A program made the translations under genes and the position numbers. A stretch of DNA of 15,374 bases from an uncultured Clostridia bacterium (GTDB lineage Bacteria; Bacillota; Clostridia; Peptostreptococcales; Anaerovoracaceae): the NCBI GenBank assembly GCA_934281605.1, contig CAKQXD010000016.1, positions 1 to 15,374 of the forward strand. Direction: 5' to 3'. Within the stretch, counting starts at the first letter, position 1. Every line of letters begins with the position of its first letter. Under the pieces are notes generated by a model. That model saw nothing but the letters and a program-made list of their open reading frames with translations, had not been told where the DNA came from and made no database searches. Below are positions 4,647-11,475 of this stretch, in pieces.

Positions 4647-6476
4647 CTACTCTACCGTTACGGATTTCGCCAGGTTCTTCGGCTTGTCGATGTTGCAGCC
4701 GCGCTCCTTCGCTACGTAGTATGCAAAGATCTGAAGCGGGATGACTGCCAGAACCGGGGAGACTTCATCCATGCAGGTCGGGATGTAGATGACTTCATCC
4801 GCTACCTGTTCGATTTCCGTCTTGCCTTCCTTGGCAACGGCGATCACGTGAGCGCCTCTGGCCTTGATCTCCTCTACGTTGGAAACCATCTTTTCATACA
4901 GGAAGTCCTGGGTCGCCAGTGCGAATACCAGCGTTTCCTCTTCCATCAGCGCGATGGTTCCGTGCTTCAGCTCGCCCGCCGCGATGGCGAAGGAGTTGAT
5001 GTAGGAGATTTCCTTCAGTTTCAGGGATCCTTCGTAGGATACGCCGGAATCCAGACCTCTTCCTACGTAGAAGACCTGATCTTTTCTGTGATATTTCTTA
5101 GCCAGCGCTGCGATCTCGCCTTCTTCTGCAAAGAGCTTTTCTACCTTTTCCGGCAGCAGCTTCAGCTCTTCCAGAACCTGCGTATAGTAATCCTTCTCGA
5201 TCGTGCCCTTGGTGCTGCCCATGTACAGTCCGATGAGATACATGCAAATCAGCTGGGTCGTGTACGCCTTGGTGGACGCTACGGCGATTTCCGGACCTGC
5301 CCAGGTGTAGAACACGTCATCCGATTCTCTCGCTACGGAGCTTCCCACTACGTTGACAACCGACAGGACTCTCGCGCCCTTGCGCTTCGCTTCCCGAAGC
5401 GCTGCCAGCGTATCCAGCGTCTCGCCCGACTGACTGATGGCGATGAACAGCGTCTTTTCATCTACAAACGGATCTCTGTAGCGGAATTCCGATGCGATAT
5501 CTACTTCTACCGGGACCCTCGCCATCTTTTCGATGACCAGCTTGCCAACCAGACCGGCGTGATAAGCCGTTCCACAGGCTACGATATATACTTTATCGAA
5601 GTTTTCGATGTCTTCCTTCGTCATGGAAATGCCGTCCAGATTGATCCTGCCATCATCCGTAATACGTCTTACCAGGGTTTCCTGGATTCCCTTCGGCTGC
5701 TCGTGGATCTCCTTGAGCATGAAGTGCTCATAGCCTTCTTTTTCTGCAGCATCTGCATCCCATGTTACATGGAACACATCTCTTTTTACGACCTTGCCGG
5801 CTTCATTGTAGATCTTGATGTCGTCCTTGGTCAGAACAACCGTCTCGTTGTTCTCGATCAGATATACTTCTCTGACGTATTTCAGCAAAGCCGGAATATC
5901 GGATGCGATGAAGTTAAATCCCTTGCCGATACCCGCTACCAGAGGAGCATCCTTGCGGACTGCCACGATTTTATCCGGTTCTGCAGCCGCGATAGCAGCT
6001 ACCGCATAAGCGCCTCTCATCTGCTCTACCGCCTTGTTGACCGCCTGCAGCAGATCTCCATCGTAGTAGATGCCGATCAGATGAGCGATGACTTCCGAGT
6101 CGGTTTCCGACTTGAACTTCACACCGTAATCCTTTACCAGCCATTCTTTGATTTCCTGATAATTTTCTATAATTCCGTTATGTACGATGGCAATCGAATT
6201 GTCTGCATTGGCATGGGGATGCGCATTGAGATCGGACGGAACGCCATGTGTCGCCCATCTGGTATGACCGATCCCTACAGAGCTGTCAAATTCAGGTTCT
6301 GCAATGATCTTCTCCAGATTTTTGATTTCCCCTACATGCTTGCGGATCTCGATTTTTCCATCGATAGGCAGAGCGATCCCCGCCGAATCATAGCCTCTGT
6401 ATTCCAGCCGCTTCAGGCCGTCTATGATCCGTTCCTTTGCGTGGTCCGTGCCCACATATCCTACAATACCGCACAT
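4647..6476 (-). CDS. glmS: Glutamine--fructose-6-phosphate aminotransferase (isomerizing)
   Basis: A 609-aa enzyme that makes glucosamine-6-phosphate from fructose-6-phosphate and glutamine, the committed step to UDP-GlcNAc and the cell wall. The mature N-terminal nucleophile is Cys2 (MCGIVGYVG). The glutaminase domain covers about residues 1-220 (TRWATHG, HNGIIENY). Two SIS sugar-binding domains follow (SQSGETLDT, STKAYTTQL), and the C-terminus carries the typical NLAKSVTVE ending with the sugar-site Lys. Length is standard. ATG at 6476 follows AGGAGG. It is the last gene of the operon, 60 nt after glmM, and is followed by a terminator. That gap is too short for a glmS ribozyme, so control is presumably through the operon promoter or other means. 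Confidence 0.97.
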   Translation of the reverse strand: MCGIVGYVGTDHAKERIIDGLKRLEYRGYDSAGIALPIDGKIEIRKHVGEIKNLEKIIAEPEFDSSVGIGHTRWATHGVPSDLNAHPHANADNSIAIVHNGIIENYQEIKEWLVKDYGVKFKSETDSEVIAHLIGIYYDGDLLQAVNKAVEQMRGAYAVAAIAAAEPDKIVAVRKDAPLVAGIGKGFNFIASDIPALLKYVREVYLIENNETVVLTKDDIKIYNEAGKVVKRDVFHVTWDADAAEKEGYEHFMLKEIHEQPKGIQETLVRRITDDGRINLDGISMTKEDIENFDKVYIVACGTAYHAGLVGKLVIEKMARVPVEVDIASEFRYRDPFVDEKTLFIAISQSGETLDTLAALREAKRKGARVLSVVNVVGSSVARESDDVFYTWAGPEIAVASTKAYTTQLICMYLIGLYMGSTKGTIEKDYYTQVLEELKLLPEKVEKLFAEEGEIAALAKKYHRKDQVFYVGRGLDSGVSYEGSLKLKEISYINSFAIAAGELKHGTIALMEEETLVFALATQDFLYEKMVSNVEEIKARGAHVIAVAKEGKTEIEQVADEVIYIPTCMDEVSPVLAVIPLQIFAYYVAKERGCNIDKPKNLAKSVTVE

Positions 6477-6536
6477 AAATCTATTTCCTCCTGTTTCTTT
6501 CTGTGTGAAACGCTGTCTTTCCTCGTTTGCTTTCTT

Positions 6537-7886
6537 TTAACCAAATTTCTTCGTGAGAAGAACCGCGATCTTTTCTGCGATCTCCGTGATCTTCTCCACG
6601 TCCTGTCCCTCCAGCATCACACGAACCAGAGGCTCTGTTCCAGACGGACGGATCAGCACGCGACCTTCGCCCTCCAGATCTTTTTCGGCTGCAGCGATCG
6701 CTGCTTCCACTTCCGGATCCTCCCGGAATTTGCCTTTATTTTCATTCTTGACTCTTGCATTCTTTAAAACCTGCGGGAAGATCTCGATCTCATCCGAAAG
6801 CTCCGACGGAAGCTTTCCAGAAAGGATCACCGCCTGCAAAAGCTGCAGCGAAGACAGGATACCGTCTCCCGTCGTGGTATGATTCCGGAAAATGATATGT
6901 CCCGACTGCTCGCCGCCGATGTTGCATCCTGTTTTCAGCATGCTTTCCAGCACATACCGGTCCCCTACGGAAGTTACTTCTACCTTGCAGCCCATGCCTT
7001 CCACGTATTTGTGGAAGCCGATATTGCTCATAACGGTAGCCGTCACCAGATCGCCCGGCAGTTCGCCTCTGTTTTTCATCATCTGTGCACAGATGCAGAT
7101 CAGCTTGTCACCGTCGATGATCCTTCCCTTTTCGTCTACTGCGATGAGACGGTCTGCATCGCCGTCATAGGCCAGACCCAGGAATGCTCCCTGGCGAACT
7201 ACTTCTTCCTGCAGTTTTTCCGGATGAGTGGATCCGCAGGCGTCATTGATGTTTACGCCATTTGGCTCATTGCCGATGACCGTGATATCCGCGCCCAGTT
7301 CGGAATATACCTTCTCCGCTACTTTGTATGCCGCTCCGTTGGCGCAGTCCAGCACCAGCTTGCGACCTTTGATATCCACATCCAGCGTGCTCTTTAAGAA
7401 CTCCGCATACCGGTCGATCGCATCATCATCCGCCTCCAGGCAGCGTCCCAGCTTATCTCCCGTGATGTGGCTGTTGACGTCGATATCTCTGAGGATGATA
7501 TCTTCGATTTCATCCTCGATTTCATCGTCCAGCTTGAATCCGTCTCCGTTAAAGAACTTGATCCCGTTGTATTCAAACGGATTATGAGACGCTGAAATCA
7601 CAACGCCGGCATCCGCCTTATATGCGCGTACCAGATAAGCAATAGCAGGTGTCGGCAGTACGCCCACCTTGATCACATTGCCGCCTACTGCCAGGATCCC
7701 TGCGCTGAGGGCATCCTCCAGCATATCTCCAGAAAGGCGCGTATCCTTGCCGATGAGTACGACAGGTCTCTCCTTATCCTTGCTCAATACATGTGCTCCC
7801 GATTTCCCCAGCTTAAATGCCAGTTCCGGTGTCAGCTCCGCATTGGCAACGCCTCTGACCCCATCGGTACCAAATAGTCTTCCCAT
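6537..7886 (-). CDS. glmM: Phosphoglucosamine mutase
   Basis: A 449-aa alpha-phosphohexomutase that converts glucosamine-6-phosphate to glucosamine-1-phosphate, the step after GlmS in UDP-GlcNAc synthesis. It opens with GRLFGTDGVRGVAN. The phosphoserine loop is ISASHNP with Ser100. The magnesium loop is DGDADR at 241-246, the sugar-binding loop is GGEQSGH, and the C-terminal phosphate-binding loop is RPSGTEPLVRVM. All four domains and the usual length are present. ATG at 7886 follows AGAGGAG. It sits 30 nt after cdaR and 60 nt before glmS. In Firmicutes GlmM can bind and inhibit CdaA, so the gene order places a synthase, its two known partners and the next pathway enzyme in one operon. Confidence 0.97.
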   Translation of the reverse strand: MGRLFGTDGVRGVANAELTPELAFKLGKSGAHVLSKDKERPVVLIGKDTRLSGDMLEDALSAGILAVGGNVIKVGVLPTPAIAYLVRAYKADAGVVISASHNPFEYNGIKFFNGDGFKLDDEIEDEIEDIILRDIDVNSHITGDKLGRCLEADDDAIDRYAEFLKSTLDVDIKGRKLVLDCANGAAYKVAEKVYSELGADITVIGNEPNGVNINDACGSTHPEKLQEEVVRQGAFLGLAYDGDADRLIAVDEKGRIIDGDKLICICAQMMKNRGELPGDLVTATVMSNIGFHKYVEGMGCKVEVTSVGDRYVLESMLKTGCNIGGEQSGHIIFRNHTTTGDGILSSLQLLQAVILSGKLPSELSDEIEIFPQVLKNARVKNENKGKFREDPEVEAAIAAAEKDLEGEGRVLIRPSGTEPLVRVMLEGQDVEKITEIAEKIAVLLTKKFG

Positions 7887-7916
7887 AACTTTCTCCTCTG
7901 TTCTGCGTGATATAAT

Positions 7917-8843
7917 TTATCGGGCAGTCTTCAATTTTACTGTCACTTCTGTTGTATTTCCTTTATTGTACAAATATACGCCTGCCGGCAGAGAAAAGTT
8001 CAGTTCTTTTTTTCCCTCCGACTTGATTTCGCTCAGATCCACGGTCGCCATGATGGATTCCAGATCAGCCAGTGCACCGGCAGATCCTACAACTTTCACA
8101 GAATCCACTCCTGTAATGGAGTCTACTTCCCTGCCGTCCGGTACGTTCTTCGGCGTAATGGATACATCAACATCCTTCGCCTCCATGAGCTGCACCGTCG
8201 TCTTGGCCTTTGTATGATTCAGAACAACACCCTGCACCTCGGTACCGTCTTTCTTTACCGGAATCAGTTCCACTTCCACCGTCTTGGCACTCTCCGACAC
8301 CACGTTGGACGTGATCTTGCCGCGCACCGCGTATACATCGTCTACGATGCTCTCTGCGCCCGTCACCTTAACGGTTCCCGGATACGTATCATATGCCCAC
8401 GGCACCAGGTCGGTGTCAGTATCGGTATCTCCTACAAAGTCGATCTCCACGTCTTTTTTTACCTCAACGCTGTCCTCGACCCGGTATTTGATCGTTTCAT
8501 CCGAAATCGTGTCCAGGGTCACGCCCGACGGAAGCTCCAGATTGACTTTCCCGCGGTTGCTTCCCTTGCTGGCGCCTGCTACATCCACCGTCGCTGTAAC
8601 GCCGGTCTTTTTCGTATCGTTGACGACAGAGCGCTTGCCTTTGATGACAGCGCTGATTTTAATATCCTGATTATGGACCACCGCCAGTCCTTCGTCTGCC
8701 AGCTGATCCGTATTTACAAACGTCACTTCGATATCGCTGATTTTTTCCTTCGTTTCCGGGTTCACTTCTCCCATAACGTAAACCCATAAAAAGATCGCGA
8801 TGATCAGGGAGATGACTTTCAGCACGTTTTTATTTTCCAGCAT
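7917..8843 (-). CDS. cdaR: YbbR-domain regulator of the diadenylate cyclase
   Basis: A 308-aa protein with one N-terminal membrane anchor (about residues 8-25, VISLIIAIFLWVYVMG). It is followed by an extracytoplasmic chain of YbbR repeats, each a small beta-rich unit ending in a YRVED-, VELIP- or KLKTA-like strand; I count about three. CdaR modulates CdaA at the membrane, as known from Bacillus and Listeria. ATG at 8843 has AAGGGGG 7 nt upstream and overlaps the end of cdaA by 14 nt, which points to translational coupling. An acidic Asp-Thr repeat (GDTDTDTD) in the middle is a local peculiarity, probably a loop or a divalent-cation-prone segment. The family is certain; the sign of its effect on CdaA differs among species. 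Confidence 0.93.
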   Translation of the reverse strand: MLENKNVLKVISLIIAIFLWVYVMGEVNPETKEKISDIEVTFVNTDQLADEGLAVVHNQDIKISAVIKGKRSVVNDTKKTGVTATVDVAGASKGSNRGKVNLELPSGVTLDTISDETIKYRVEDSVEVKKDVEIDFVGDTDTDTDLVPWAYDTYPGTVKVTGAESIVDDVYAVRGKITSNVVSESAKTVEVELIPVKKDGTEVQGVVLNHTKAKTTVQLMEAKDVDVSITPKNVPDGREVDSITGVDSVKVVGSAGALADLESIMATVDLSEIKSEGKKELNFSLPAGVYLYNKGNTTEVTVKLKTAR

Positions 8844-9684
8844 TCTTCTTCCCCCTTATTTTGTCGATGGTATTCGGGATAAAGGCCATGGAGCCCTTCT
8901 TCGGCTCGCTGTTCAGGTACATGTTAAGCAGCGTTTTTTCTACCGTCTTCATGTCCAGAAAACGAGTCAGCTTTCCCTCCCGTGCCATGGAGATAGCGCC
9001 GGTTTCTTCCGAAACGATGAGCACGAGAGCATCGGAATTTTCCGTGATACCGATCCCTGCCCGGTGCCGCGTCCCCAGATCCTTGCTGATGCTCTTGTCA
9101 TGAGTCAGAGGCAGTACGCATCCCGCTGCATAAGCCCGATCCCGACGGATGATCAGTGCGCCGTCGTGGAGGGGTGCTCCTTCGTAGAAAATATTGCCCA
9201 AAATCTGGTCGGAAATCTCCGCATCGATCACGGTTCCCGTCTCGATGATATCCATCAGAGAAGTCTCTCTCTCAAAGACCATCAGCGCACCTACCCGGTT
9301 TGCAGAAAAGTTTTCGATGGCTCGAACGATCTGTGCCGTGATATGTTTACCCTTTTCTTTGTCCACCTGAGAAAAGGATCCCTTCATCAGCTGGCTGCGT
9401 CCCATGTATTCCAGGGCACGCCGCAGCTCCGGCTGAAATACGATGAGGAGGGAGATGGCTCCCAGAGCAACCGTCCCCTTTAACAGCCAGTTGATCGTGT
9501 GCAGATTCAGCACATCCGATGCGAACGTTGCCACGACAAGAACCAGCACCCCCTTGAGGAGCTGTTCCGCACGCGTCTGCTTGATCAGTCCCAGCAGCTT
9601 GTAAATCACAAAAGCTACGATGAGGATATCCACTATATCTGTAATCCCGATTCCGGAAAATACATTTTCAAAAAATCGATTCAT
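8830..9684 (-). CDS. cdaA: Membrane diadenylate cyclase (c-di-AMP synthase)
   Basis: A 284-aa protein with three predicted membrane helices (about 17-34, 41-59, 66-84) and a cytoplasmic DAC domain. The domain shows both hallmark motifs, DGA in LHDGALII (174-176) and RHR in LGTRHRAGIG (206-208), which bind and condense two ATP molecules to c-di-AMP. This second messenger controls potassium and osmolyte transport and wall homeostasis. It heads the operon cdaA-cdaR-glmM-glmS, a conserved Firmicutes arrangement linking c-di-AMP to peptidoglycan precursor supply. ATG at 9684 follows a modest AAGGT site. A good promoter lies at 9720-9748. Length is normal for CdaA (DacA). Confidence 0.96.
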   Translation of the reverse strand: MNRFFENVFSGIGITDIVDILIVAFVIYKLLGLIKQTRAEQLLKGVLVLVVATFASDVLNLHTINWLLKGTVALGAISLLIVFQPELRRALEYMGRSQLMKGSFSQVDKEKGKHITAQIVRAIENFSANRVGALMVFERETSLMDIIETGTVIDAEISDQILGNIFYEGAPLHDGALIIRRDRAYAAGCVLPLTHDKSISKDLGTRHRAGIGITENSDALVLIVSEETGAISMAREGKLTRFLDMKTVEKTLLNMYLNSEPKKGSMAFIPNTIDKIRGKKNAGK

Positions 9685-9719
9685 ATGATTCTACCTTAAC
9701 CTTCTACCTATCTCATTAT

Positions 9720-9748
9720 ATTTTACAGAAATCAATCCATGTTTTCAA
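9720..9748 (-). promoter_or_regulatory. Sigma-A promoter of the cdaA operon
   Basis: TTGAAA (9743-9748) and TAAAAT (9720-9725) are spaced by 17 nt on the minus strand. The start codon of cdaA follows at 9684. An overlapping TATAAT nearby lacks a properly spaced -35. Confidence 0.65.
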
Positions 9749-9811
9749 TAGGTATGTCATGTCTTTTCCGTGAATAAATCTTCACTTTTCACGCACAGTC
9801 TCAAAAACTCT

Positions 9812-9839
9812 CAAAAGCGGAGGCTTCCCTCCGCTTTTG
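9812..9839 (-). terminator. Terminator of hpf
   Basis: A perfect 12-bp stem (CAAAAGCGGAGG and its complement) with a 4-nt loop lies 50 nt after the hpf stop. On the minus strand the arm ends in CTTTTG and is followed by AGAGTTTTTG, an interrupted U-tract. Confidence 0.8.
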
Positions 9840-9888
9840 CATTCTCCTTATTTAATAAGTCAGAACTCACGACCTGCCGCTTTTCCGC

Positions 9889-10419
9889 TTAATACGACGT
9901 CTCCAGCAACCCGTAGTCCTTATCATTTCTGCGATATACCACGTTAACGGAGTCCGTTTCCATGTTGAGGAATACGAAGAAATTGTGAGCCAGCAGTTCC
10001 ATCTGCACGATAGCTTCATCCACCGTCATCGGCACCAGCTCGAATTTCTTTTTCTTCACAACGTGAAGTTCTTCTGTCTCGTCTTCTTCATACTCTGGAA
10101 GATCTGCGAACGTCACTTCCTGATATCCCTTATATTTCTTCTGCAGCTTCGACTTGAACTTGGACATCTGGCTCGAAAGCTTCTCGATGACGCGATCTAC
10201 TGCGTCATACGGATCGTCCGCCCGCATCTCCGCTCTAAAAATAGTTCCCTTCGTATTGATGGTGGCCTCTACCTTATAGCCGGCCTTCTCTTTGATCACC
10301 ATCACATTTCCGGTGATCTCATTGGAAAAGTATTTGTCCAGTTTTTCAAATTTCTTTTCAATGGTTTCCTTGAGCTTGTCGCTCGGCGTATAGTTTTTTC
10401 CAGTAATGATTGTCTTCAT
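9889..10419 (-). CDS. hpf: Long-form ribosome hibernation promoting factor
   Basis: A 176-aa protein. The N-terminal part (to about residue 95) is the ribosome-binding HPF/RaiA domain (MKTIITGKNYTPSDKLKETI, a beta-alpha fold that occupies the mRNA and tRNA sites of the 30S subunit). After an acidic linker (YEEDETEELHVV) comes the C-terminal dimerisation domain of long HPF, with the motifs KKKKFELVPMTVDEAIVQME and NFFVFLN. Long HPF pairs two ribosomes into inactive 100S particles in starvation or stationary phase. The start is ATG at 10419 with AAGGAGG 8 nt upstream; a longer reading frame from 10521 has no ribosome binding site and would cross the promoter. It has its own promoter and terminator, and a structured RNA lies directly upstream. 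Confidence 0.96.
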   Translation of the reverse strand: MKTIITGKNYTPSDKLKETIEKKFEKLDKYFSNEITGNVMVIKEKAGYKVEATINTKGTIFRAEMRADDPYDAVDRVIEKLSSQMSKFKSKLQKKYKGYQEVTFADLPEYEEDETEELHVVKKKKFELVPMTVDEAIVQMELLAHNFFVFLNMETDSVNVVYRRNDKDYGLLETSY

Positions 10420-10449
10420 ACTAACAACCTCCTTTGCAGCCTTTTTCTT

Positions 10450-10478
10450 AGTATAACATATATTTTGTGAATTTTCAA
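10450..10478 (-). promoter_or_regulatory. Sigma-A promoter of hpf
   Basis: TTGAAA (10473-10478) and TATACT (10450-10455) with a 17-nt spacer on the minus strand, close to consensus. The -35 begins only about 4 nt beyond the last paired base of the upstream structured RNA. Confidence 0.85.
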
Positions 10479-10673
10479 TAAAGTCTGCATATGACTCAGC
10501 TGACCTGATCTTTGCCCCCACACCTGCCTTTACCTGAGTTTCTCAGAGGACTTACTTCTAAACTACGCCATGATCACTGCCGCCTTGCGGATCAGCTTAC
10601 GTGGGACCTTTCGCCCGTAGCTGGCCTGGCCTTTCAATCACAGACCTGAGTCATATGCAGACCTTACTGCCCG
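10479..10673 (-). ncRNA. raiA ncRNA: Structured noncoding RNA, probable raiA motif RNA
   Basis: A region of about 190 nt with no reading frame, between comF and hpf and on the same strand as hpf. Its ends, GTCTGCATATGACTCAG (complement at 10646-10662) and its exact partner (10483-10499), form a perfect 17-bp closing stem. Inside, in minus-strand RNA order, are AGCTACG...CGTAGTT (7 bp with one G-U), GGG-CGAAAGGT-CCC, TGATC-CGC-AAG-GCG...GATCA, and CTGAG-AAA-CTCAG, giving a compact multibranched fold. The raiA motif is an abundant Firmicutes/Actinobacteria ncRNA commonly located just upstream of raiA/hpf, which fits exactly. Identification rests on location, size and architecture, not on a covariance-model search. 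Alternatives are a 6S-like RNA or an unknown leader. The 5' end is inferred from the -10 at 10680-10685. Confidence 0.75.
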
Positions 10674-10679
10674 CACTTT

Positions 10680-10685
10680 GTTATA
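10680..10685 (-). promoter_or_regulatory. Candidate -10 element for the raiA-like RNA
   Basis: TATAAC lies just after the comF stop and about 10 nt before the predicted RNA 5' end. No good -35 is seen at 16-18 nt upstream, so expression may rely on an atypical promoter or on read-through from comF followed by processing. Confidence 0.4.
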
Positions 10686-10690
10686 CAATT

Positions 10691-11455
10691 TTACAAGCCC
10701 TTGGGCCTGCGGTTTCCGCCGGAAGCCAGCGTCAGAAAATCCACTGCCGCTGCGCCACCCTCTAGCAGCACCCGGCAGCATTCCTCGATGGTCGCTCCCG
10801 TCGTATAAATATCATCCACTAAAAGGACTGCTTTTCCCTTGATCTCCGATTCTCCCTTTTTCGTTACTGCAAAGGCCCCTCGCAGGGCGCTTTCCCGTTC
10901 CACAGGCGATAAGCTTCTAAGCAGCGTCGTTTCTTTCATTCTCTGCAAAGAATCCGCCGCCAGCGTTTTGCCCCAGCGCTGCGCCAGTCTCGCCGCCATC
11001 AGCTCCGTTTGATTGTATCCCCGTTTTTTCATCCGGTTGTTATGGATCGGTACCGGTATTATAACATCTATTTCCGGGTTTTCCCAGCGAATCCGGTCAA
11101 AAAGAATATCTCCAAATTTCCTTCCCAGATATCCCTTGCCGTTGTACTTGTAATCCAGGATCAGCTCCCGTTCATACAATCCGTAGGTAAGGCAGCTGTA
11201 GCCTCTGCGAAACCCGCGGGGATGTTCCATGCAGTCGTAGCAGTATGCACCCCGGTATGTCTCCGGCAAGGCTTTGCCGCACTTCCCGCACGTCCTGCCG
11301 TTGTTCCAGTGAATCTTCTCCATGCAGCTGTCGCACAGCGCATAAGGTCTCGTCCCGTCGATCAAACTTCCGCAGCACGCGCAGTAGATATTCGACGGAA
11401 ACACCGCCTCTGAAATCATCTCCAGTGTTTTTCCCAATACTCCCTGTTCTCTCAT
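10691..11455 (-). CDS. comF: ComF-family protein (zinc-ribbon plus phosphoribosyltransferase fold)
   Basis: A 254-aa protein from ATG at 11455, which has AGGGG 8 nt upstream; a TTG nine codons earlier lacks a better signal. The N-terminus holds four Cys pairs (C25/C28, C41/C44, C56/C59, C72/C75) that should bind zinc. The C-terminal part is a type I phosphoribosyltransferase fold with the PRPP loop VLLVDDIYTTGAT at about 210-222 and the upstream strand IIPVPIHNNRMKKRGYNQ. ComF supports uptake and processing of transforming DNA in competent bacteria and is also common in species not known to be competent; its biochemical activity is not settled. It follows recD2 by 20 nt and closes the yhaM-recD2-comF operon, a nucleic-acid processing set. 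Confidence 0.9.
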   Translation of the reverse strand: MREQGVLGKTLEMISEAVFPSNIYCACCGSLIDGTRPYALCDSCMEKIHWNNGRTCGKCGKALPETYRGAYCYDCMEHPRGFRRGYSCLTYGLYERELILDYKYNGKGYLGRKFGDILFDRIRWENPEIDVIIPVPIHNNRMKKRGYNQTELMAARLAQRWGKTLAADSLQRMKETTLLRSLSPVERESALRGAFAVTKKGESEIKGKAVLLVDDIYTTGATIEECCRVLLEGGAAAVDFLTLASGGNRRPKGL

Positions 11456-11475
11456 CCCGTTTTCCCCTGTATATT

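Noticed and set aside
4644..6767. A 707-codon open frame on the plus strand opposite glmS and the end of glmM
   Set aside because: It is exactly antisense to a perfectly conserved glmS, has no ribosome binding site or recognisable domain, and its residue composition (rich in Arg, Asp, Phe, Leu) is typical of a shadow frame.
10420..10521. N-terminal extension of hpf from an ATG at 10521
   Set aside because: It would translate the promoter and the 3' part of the structured RNA. The ATG at 10419 has an AAGGAGG at ideal distance and gives the usual HPF N-terminus.
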